In this document: piece by piece, positions 54,848 to 64,000 of the stretch
Layout of the letters: each line of letters begins with the position of its first letter
Numbering within the stretch: the first letter of the stretch is position 1
Assembly (NCBI GenBank): GCA_964236495.1
Contig: CAXSBR010000005.1
Location: 120,262 to 184,261 of the forward strand
DNA: 64,000 bases
Reading direction: 5' to 3'
Source: CAXSBR01 sp964236495
GTDB taxonomy: Bacteria; Actinomycetota; Actinomycetes; Mycobacteriales; Jatrophihabitantaceae
Position numbers and translations under genes: made by a program
Notes under the pieces: model-generated
Told to the model about the DNA's origin: nothing
What the model saw: the letters and a program-made list of their open reading frames with translations, nothing else
Databases searched by the model: none

Positions 54848-55947
54848 GGGCCGATCCTCCACTCCCGGACGTACTGCACAGCAACGGGGTCGGCACCACG
54901 TACCGTGCCCGCGCCGGTCTGCCAGCACAACACCGCACACGCGCGCAAGCCGTCGAGCCCGTCTCGAGTCGCCCCAGCAGGCTGGTCGCCGTCTGCAGCA
55001 TGCGTGCGGGCAGTTGCACCGGCGCGCGCCGTGCTGGTGAGCTCCACGTCGGTGCCGATCATCTCCGCTCGCCACGTCCCGCATGCCGTCCAGCCGTTCC
55101 CGGCCGCGACGACAGGATGGGCGTAGCCCAGTCCGCTCACGTCCGCAGCCAGGTAGTCCGGTTGTTGCCCCGGCGGTGCCAGCAATAGCTGCGCGGGCGT
55201 CGTCACGCCGGAAAGCACCAGCAGGCTGTCGCACCCGACCGCCCGGGCCCCCTCGATGTCGGTGTCCAATCGGTCGCCCACGACGATCGGATGTCGCGCC
55301 GCAGACCTGCGCACTGTCTCGGCCTGCATCGTCGGATCCGGCTTTCCGGTGGAGATAGGTTCCTTGCCCGTGGCGTACTGCAACGCAGCCACCATGGAAC
55401 CGTTGCCAGGCAGCGGACCGCGTGCTGAGGGAACGGTGCGGTCGAGGTTGGTGGCCACCCAGAGCGCACCGCGCTGGATAGCGACAGCCGCCTCGGCGAG
55501 CTGTGTCCACTGCAGCGTCGGTGAGTACCCCTGCACGACCGCCACCGGCGCCTCTTCGGCGCTGAACACCGGCCTCAACCCCTCCTCGCGCAGTGCTTCG
55601 ACGATGCCGGTGGTCCCGCACACAAGCACTGCCGCCGACGCCGGCAGGCGCTGCGCCAGGTAGTGCGCCGCAGCCTGCGCGGAGGTGATGACATCACTCG
55701 CCTGCGCGTCGATCCCCAGCGTTGCCAGGTGCTCGGCGACAGCCGCGGGCGGGCGGGCGGCATTGTTGGTGACAAATGCCAAGCGCATCCCCGCCGTCCG
55801 GGCGTCGCTCAGCGCCCGCGGCGCCGCCGATACTGCGTTGGAGCCGACATAGACGACCCCGTCCAGGTCGAGCAGGGCGACGTCGTAGTCGACTGCCAAC
55901 GACTTCGTGGTCGCCTTCAAAGTCGTGCTGGCGTTCAGGCTGGTCAC
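54844..55947 (-). CDS. HAD-IIA family phosphatase
   Basis: A 367-residue HAD phosphatase like Rv1692. Motif I is DYDVALLDLDGVVYVG (about 19-34), motif II FVTNNAARP, motif III near GKPDPTM, and motif IV VVGDRLDTDIEGA. Mycobacterial members dephosphorylate glycerol 3-phosphate, so a phospholipid-recycling role is possible. After the HAD core comes a long ordered C-terminal tail. GTG 55947 has GAGG upstream. It is divergent from the DUF1015 gene across about 160 bp. Confidence 0.93.
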
Positions 55948-56107
55948 GCCTGCAACCTCGTCATCGCTTCAGCTTCACAGGCCATCAACTTCGTCATAGG
56001 TGCCCAATCCTTTCTTAGTTCGCGCGCGCGAAGTTGTTGCAGCAGCGCCCGTCTTCGACGCGGCGGGGTCGCCGCTACGATCAGTCGTCGTGCCGGCTAA
56101 CCTGCGT

Positions 56108-57403
56108 ATGGGATTGTCCCTTGCCCCCTTTCGAGGCCTGCGATACAGCGCCTCGGATGCTGAGCTCGGCTCGCTGCTGTGCCCCCCCTACGACGTCATC
56201 GATGCCCGCACCCGGGCGGCGCTCGTCACGGCAAACCCGCACAACGCCGTGCAGATCGTTCTACCTGAGCTGACGTCTGCCGACGCCGCCGCCGACCTGT
56301 CGCCCGACGGTGCCGATCAGTACGACCATGCCCAAGCCGTTCTAACGCAGTGGCTACGCGACGGTGTCGTAGCGGTCGACGACCGTCCAGCTCTGTACGT
56401 CTACGAAATGCGTGACAGCCATGCAGCCAGCGCAGCGGTCACCCGCGGCTTGCTGGGCGCGGTCGAGTTGCGCGATCCGCGCGACGGCGTCATCCTGCCC
56501 CACGAGAACACCATGGCCGGCCCGGTCGCAGATCGCCTGGCACTCATGGAGGCAACGCAGGCAAATCTCGAGCCCATCTATCTGGTCTACGACGGCGGCG
56601 GAGCAGCCTCCGCGGCCGTCGCCGCCGCCGGAACCGGGGCCAGTCCCGCCACCGCACTGGCCACCGCGACGACTCCGGACGGTGTCGTCCACCGCCTCTG
56701 GGCGATCACCGACGCCTCCGTGATCGATGCGGTATCCCGAGATCTCGAACAGCGTCGCGCCTTGATCGCCGACGGTCATCACCGCTATGCCACCTACCAA
56801 CAGCTCGCGCAGCGCCACCACGGCATCGACGGTGCAGGCCCCTGGGATCGCGGTCTGGCCCTGCTCGTCGACAGCTCCACCTACGGTCCTCAGGTACATC
56901 CGATTCATCGGGTGGTCCCCAATCTCACCTTCGACGACGCGACGGCGCGTGCCCAGTCAGTCTTCGCTGTGGCCGAATCGCGTGACCTCGACGAGGCGTT
57001 GGCCGAACTGGGCTCCGACGCGCCGGGTTTCAGGGTCGCAGTGACCGACGGCTTGCGTACAGCGGTGATCACCGATCCCGATCCTGCCGCGGTAGCACAG
57101 GCCGTGCGCGACGACGAGCCGTCAGCCCTGCTGGACCTCGACGTCACGGTGTTGCATCGCGTCCTGATCGAAAACGCTTGGCAGCTCGACGACAACGAGT
57201 TCACCGTGGATTACGCCCACTCCATAGTTGATGCTGTGAACGCCGCGACCTCGTCCAACGGGATTGCGGTTCTACTGCGACCCACACCCGTCGCCGCCGT
57301 CGCCGCTGTCGCAGCGGCCGGGGCACGGATGCCACGCAAATCGACGTTCTTCACGCCCAAGCCGGCGTCGGGACTGGTGATGCGCCGATTCGCCGACTCC
57401 TGA
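56108..57403 (+). CDS. DUF1015 family protein
   Basis: A 431-residue DUF1015 protein: SLAPFRGLRYSASDAELGSLLCPPYDVID near the start, VILPHENTMAGPVADRL, LIADGHHRYATYQQLAQ and VLHRVLIENAW. The family may carry a kinase-like serine/phosphoserine activity in other phyla, but its function here is unknown. ATG 56108 begins the family alignment; a GTG at 56090 is the only nearby alternative. The last 25 residues contain an Ala/Val-rich stretch. Confidence 0.92.
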   Translation: MGLSLAPFRGLRYSASDAELGSLLCPPYDVIDARTRAALVTANPHNAVQIVLPELTSADAAADLSPDGADQYDHAQAVLTQWLRDGVVAVDDRPALYVYEMRDSHAASAAVTRGLLGAVELRDPRDGVILPHENTMAGPVADRLALMEATQANLEPIYLVYDGGGAASAAVAAAGTGASPATALATATTPDGVVHRLWAITDASVIDAVSRDLEQRRALIADGHHRYATYQQLAQRHHGIDGAGPWDRGLALLVDSSTYGPQVHPIHRVVPNLTFDDATARAQSVFAVAESRDLDEALAELGSDAPGFRVAVTDGLRTAVITDPDPAAVAQAVRDDEPSALLDLDVTVLHRVLIENAWQLDDNEFTVDYAHSIVDAVNAATSSNGIAVLLRPTPVAAVAAVAAAGARMPRKSTFFTPKPASGLVMRRFADS

Positions 57404-57777
57404 GCCGAGGTTGCCCATACGCGACGCCAAAATATGTTCACGCCCAGGGACGTCTGCTGTTCGGCCGGTCGACGGTTGCGGTGAGTCCCCAGCCCGGGGC
57501 ACTGGACGGCAGTTGCGGACACTTCGCCGTTCAGGGCTACTCCGCCGGATGGACACGTCGGCGTCCGCAGACCGGCCGAGTCGTGCAGACCCCACAGCTG
57601 CCCGCGGGAGAACACCGCCGGAGAAAACCTTGCCGTTCCTGGCGCTGCGCCGTGGGGCGCTCGGCGGTATTGGCACTGCGCCGTACGGCGCCCCGCAGTC
57701 TTGACGCTGCACCGGACTGCGCTCCGCCGTTTCGGGCGCTGCTTGAGTTCGCAGGCGACGAAGCGGCCGCCGGCCGG
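57404..57777. other. 374-bp convergent intergenic region
   Basis: Between the DUF1015 stop and the SSB-like stop, both pointing inward, no gene is recognised. The sequence is rich in GCGCCGT/GGCGC inverted words; around 57650-57710 GGGGCGC and GCGCCCC can pair, making a possible bidirectional terminator without a clear U-tract. Confidence 0.4.
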
Positions 57778-58197
57778 TCACGAATCGCCGCGGCGGCGCC
57801 GTCGCAACGACGTCACTTCGACCTCGTAGCGGCTGTTCAGGCCGCCGACGCCGCGCCAGTAGCGGTGGCGCAGTGCCCCTACCAGCTCGATGACGTCGCC
57901 GGGCTGATAGGACAGCGCGCGCTTGCGTATCGGACCTTGCCCGGCCACGCAGTCGATGGTGTCGCTGCGCAGGGGCGGCGAAGCCTTTGACCCGCGGCTG
58001 AAGCTGAGCGACTCGGTGCGCACGACAAGCCGCCAACTGACGACGTCGTCGCCGCTGGGCAGCTGACGCGCCTCGGGCGCCGCGATCAACTCGCCGACCA
58101 ATTCGACAGTGTTCATGTGACAGGTGAGTTCGGTGGTGGACAGAGTGTCGGCCGGCGGGGCCGACTCCGGTGATGTGGTCATGACTCGATACTTCAT
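57778..58197 (-). CDS. Single-stranded DNA-binding protein-like OB-fold protein
   Basis: A 139-residue OB-fold protein: MNTVELVGELIAAPEARQLPSGDDVVSWRLVV is the SSB/PriB strand pattern, with SDTIDCVAGQG, GDVIELVGALRHRYWRG and a short basic tail (SLRRRRRG). It lacks the acidic DDDIPF-type tail of the main SSB, so it is a secondary paralogue. ATG 58197 gives 139 aa; ATG 58182 (MTTSPES) is as likely, as neither has a good ribosome binding site. Confidence 0.85.
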   Translation of the reverse strand: MKYRVMTTSPESAPPADTLSTTELTCHMNTVELVGELIAAPEARQLPSGDDVVSWRLVVRTESLSFSRGSKASPPLRSDTIDCVAGQGPIRKRALSYQPGDVIELVGALRHRYWRGVGGLNSRYEVEVTSLRRRRRGDS

Positions 58198-58302
58198 GCT
58201 GTTGCGTGCCGCAGAGCCCGATCGCGGTCGTCTGTGGACGAAGCGAGCGACCTGTTGACGATCCCGGAATTTGTCAGACCGATCTGCTAGGTACTGCGAT
58301 GC

Positions 58303-60141
58303 TCAGCCGTCCCAGCCGGCACGTTCGTCGGCATCGGTGTCGTCGTCGTCCAAACCGGCGACGGCGGCGAACCAGCTGCGGGCTTCGGTCTTACGGCCGA
58401 GATGGTCGAGTAGGTCGGCGTAGGCGTACCACAGCCGCCCAACTGCAGGCTGTGGACGCGATCGATCGAGATTGCCATTGCTGAGCAGCAGGAGCGCCGC
58501 CTCGTCCTGTCCCAGATCGCGGCGAGCGCCGGCGGCGACGATAAGCACCTCCGCGCGCGTTGCCGCATCCACCCGGGCCAAGTCCGGGTCCTCGAGCACC
58601 TTCACGGCCCGTTGCGGTTTGCCCAGTGCCCGCTCACAGTCCGCCATCACCGCGATCCAACGCGGATCTCCGGTAATACGACGTGCGGCTCGTAACTCGG
58701 CCAACGCTTCGGCCCACTGCGCGGCGTGGTAGGCAGTAACGCCGACCGCCTCTCGCACCGCACCCACCCGTGCGGCGATCGAGCGGGCAAATCGCGCATG
58801 CTGCAACGCCAGTTCGGGATTCTCGTCGACGATGGAGCCGGCGACGATCAGATGTTTGGCAACCGTCTCAGCAGTGCCGACGGCCAGAGAGCGTAAGTCT
58901 GCGCGCACCTCGCGGTCGAGCATGCGAACGTCGACGTCGTCGGGCAACGGCGGCTCGGTCATGCGTCCCACAGCGGCGTCGCGAATAGGCACCCGAACCT
59001 CGCGATCCGCACCGCCATCGGCCGCCATGTCCTGGCGCCGCCCTGCACCGCCGCGGGGCGCTCTCACATCGTCGCGACCGCCGGTGCCGAACGCTTGTGA
59101 CCGGGGGCGGTTAGCAGAGAAGGACCCGCCGCGGCCTGCTGAACGTCCCTGACCCGCCGAGCCGCGCTGGCCGCCGACGCTCCTCTGCTCGCCCGCTCCG
59201 TGCTGGCTAGCAGCGCTCCGGCCCGCGGATGAGCTACGGCCTGCGGAGTCACTACGGCCCGCGGAGTTGCTGCGGCCGTCGGAGACATTACGGACGGTGG
59301 AGCCACTACGGCCGCCGGAGCCACTACGGCCCGCGGAGCTGCTACGGCTGGTGGAGCCACTACGGCCGTCGAAGCCATTTCGGCCGGTGGAGCCACTACT
59401 GCCGGGCGAATCACCACCGCGAATCAGCTCAGGTTGCCGAGTCGACGCGCCATGGACATCTTGCTCATATACTTTAGAACGCCCGTCCCGCCTACCGGGA
59501 CCGCGTTGTTGAGATACGTTGCCGGACCTGCCAGTTCCGCTATCAGCGCTGCCGCCACGCCCACCAGTGAGACGGCGCTCACCGCCGGCCGCACCCGCGC
59601 TTGCCGACGCCGGCTGACCGTCGCTCGCGCCACCGGAACGCCGCGCGGCTGGAGCGGGTTCGCGGCGGCCCGGATCCGCGCCCGAACGGGCCTGTGTGCT
59701 GCCGGCAGTTCCGCGGAAGTGATACCCGTGAGACGACCGAGCTTCATGACCGTCGTCTCTAGGTGTCGATCGGCCGACTCGGCTACCGTATTCCGTCCCA
59801 CCTGCGTGCGAGCCTGAACTGCGCTGCTGCCCAGTCCTAGTGGAATCGGCGGCCCCGTTGCGTTGGCTCCGGGGGGAACGGTCGGTGCCGCGAGCACCGT
59901 CAGCCCGCACCTGCCCGGACGATGGAAGCCTGTCGGCAGCACCGGGCTGCCTATTGCCTCGATGGAGGGGTTCACCGGCCGACGACCGATCGCCCGACGG
60001 TCGATCAGCGGAACCACCGCCCCGGCCCGCAGCTACGTGACTATTACGGCGCTTTGATTCCGTCGCACCGTCGGAACCGCCTGCTACGGTGCTGGCGCCA
60101 TCACGACCGCGCCTTCCGACGCCCCTTGCGTAATCGACCAT
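58303..60141 (-). CDS. TPR protein with long RS/RG-rich disordered N-terminus
   Basis: A 612-residue protein. The C-terminal 215 residues are a TPR-like helical domain recalling Rv1691 and actinobacterial relatives: PPLPDDVDVRMLDREVRADL, HLIVAGSIVDENPELALQHARFARSI, AQWAEALAELRAARRI and KVLEDPDLARVDAATRAEVL. The N-terminal about 390 residues are rich in Arg, Ser and Gly, with a strong hexapeptide repeat (SxSxGR) at about 245-310. Such RG/RS-rich regions can bind RNA, but this is inference. ATG 60141 is used. It lies just downstream of the rRNA terminator. Confidence 0.8.
   Translation of the reverse strand: MVDYARGVGRRGRDGASTVAGGSDGATESKRRNSHVAAGRGGGSADRPSGDRSSAGEPLHRGNRQPGAADRLPSSGQVRADGARGTDRSPRSQRNGAADSTRTGQQRSSGSHAGGTEYGSRVGRSTPRDDGHEARSSHGYHFRGTAGSTQARSGADPGRREPAPAARRSGGASDGQPASASAGAAGGERRLTGGRGGSADSGTGRSGNVSQQRGPGRRDGRSKVYEQDVHGASTRQPELIRGGDSPGSSGSTGRNGFDGRSGSTSRSSSAGRSGSGGRSGSTVRNVSDGRSNSAGRSDSAGRSSSAGRSAASQHGAGEQRSVGGQRGSAGQGRSAGRGGSFSANRPRSQAFGTGGRDDVRAPRGGAGRRQDMAADGGADREVRVPIRDAAVGRMTEPPLPDDVDVRMLDREVRADLRSLAVGTAETVAKHLIVAGSIVDENPELALQHARFARSIAARVGAVREAVGVTAYHAAQWAEALAELRAARRITGDPRWIAVMADCERALGKPQRAVKVLEDPDLARVDAATRAEVLIVAAGARRDLGQDEAALLLLSNGNLDRSRPQPAVGRLWYAYADLLDHLGRKTEARSWFAAVAGLDDDDTDADERAGWDG
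59217..59400. repeat. 18-nt tandem repeat in the TPR gene N-terminus
   Basis: About ten 18-nt units of the form CTACGGCCCGCGGAGCCA (plus strand) with many substitutions. On the minus strand they encode SGSTGR/SSSAGR hexapeptides. The unit length keeps frame throughout. Confidence 0.88.
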
Positions 60142-60209
60142 CGTGCACACATTCCCTTCCCCCGGCATCACCGCTGCGCCGTACCCGCACATCGCTAAAA
60201 ACGAAGTAA

Positions 60210-60243
60210 GGGCCGTCACCCCGGAAACCCGGGGCAACGGCCC
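60210..60243 (-). terminator. rRNA operon terminator
   Basis: On the minus strand GGGCCGTTGCCCCGG, a GTTT loop and CCGGGGTGACGGCCC form a 15-bp nearly perfect stem, followed by a T-rich stretch (TTACTTCGTTTTT). It ends about 11 bases after the 5S gene and about 70 bases before the TPR gene start. Confidence 0.9.
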
Positions 60244-60254
60244 TAACTAAAGAT

Positions 60255-60372
60255 TGTCCGGCGACGTCCTACTCTCCCACACGGTGGCCCGTGCAGTACC
60301 ATCGGCGCTGAGAGGCTTAGCTTCCGGGTTCGGGATGGGACCGGGCGTTTCCCTCTCGCTATGATCGCCGAA
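60255..60372 (-). rRNA. rrf: 5S ribosomal RNA
   Basis: The minus strand reads TTTCGGCGATCATAGCG, then CCCGGTCCCATCCCGAACCC, GAAGCTAAGCC, GTGTGGGAGAGTAGGACG and TCGCCGGACA, the canonical actinobacterial 5S sequence of about 118 nt. It is the last RNA of the operon. Ends are approximate. Confidence 0.97.
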
Positions 60373-60455
60373 ACTCTATGGAGATACCAGTCTTATCGAT
60401 CCCACGAGGGGTCAATAGACCGCACCTCGGGAACCGCACAGTGGACGCGTAGCAT

Positions 60456-64000
<3,545 letters not shown>

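Overview
The window is chromosomal DNA from a high-GC actinobacterium. Evidence: very high GC, many GTG starts, GTGA/ATGA gene overlaps, a gcvP glycine riboswitch, GarA, SteA/SteB, and gene order matching blocks remembered from Mycobacterium tuberculosis: about Rv1691-Rv1713 for 32.4-60.2 kb and Rv1822-Rv1832 for gcvP plus 27.3-32.2 kb. It is not Mycobacterium itself; the genus cannot be fixed from the sequence alone.

Layout. 0.1-6.3 kb: a small DUF5999 gene and a 1,885-residue secreted repeat protein ending in a class-E-type LAXTG sorting signal. 6.4-9.5 kb: gcvP (minus) behind a single-aptamer glycine riboswitch. 9.6-27.3 kb: an accessory block that separates gcvP from the gcvH/garA locus. 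It holds an amidohydrolase and alpha/beta-hydrolase pair (plus), a lower-GC patch with a BNR/Asp-box lipoprotein (11.7-13.9 kb), and a 12.5-kb minus-strand catabolic operon under a divergent GntR regulator. The operon carries two flavoprotein monooxygenases, an extradiol dioxygenase, a FAH-family hydrolase, a SnoaL-like protein, a Liv-type ABC importer with fused ATPases, and a 3-oxoacid CoA-transferase. It looks like uptake, hydroxylation, ring cleavage and CoA activation of an unidentified aromatic compound.

27.4-32.4 kb: conserved McdR-like MerR, bifunctional nuclease, FtsR-like MerR, GarA, GcvH, a CDP-alcohol phosphatidyltransferase, upp and tRNA-Pro(GGG). 32.5-60.1 kb: the conserved division/segregation/nucleotide block, mostly minus strand: der, SIMPL protein, cmk, a MazEF-like toxin-antitoxin pair, aroH, rluB, scpB, scpA, parA, an EEP-fold phosphatase, xerD, Nudix, pyrG, a glycosyltransferase, a MurJ-like flippase, a MraY-like membrane protein, steB/mctB, steA, recN, NAD kinase, tlyA, a small conserved protein, a HAD phosphatase, DUF1015, an SSB-like protein and a TPR protein. 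60.2-64.0 kb: an rRNA operon (minus) with terminator, 5S, 23S, spacer without tRNA genes, and the last 46 bases of 16S.

The most unusual feature is a cluster of in-frame tandem repeats (unit lengths all multiples of 3: 6, 15, 18 and 21 nt) at termini or loops of seven otherwise conserved genes between 37 and 60 kb (rluB, scpB, pyrG, recN, the Rv1693-like gene, the TPR gene, and a decayed tract just past the NAD kinase stop). This suggests an active repeat-expansion process in dispensable coding regions.
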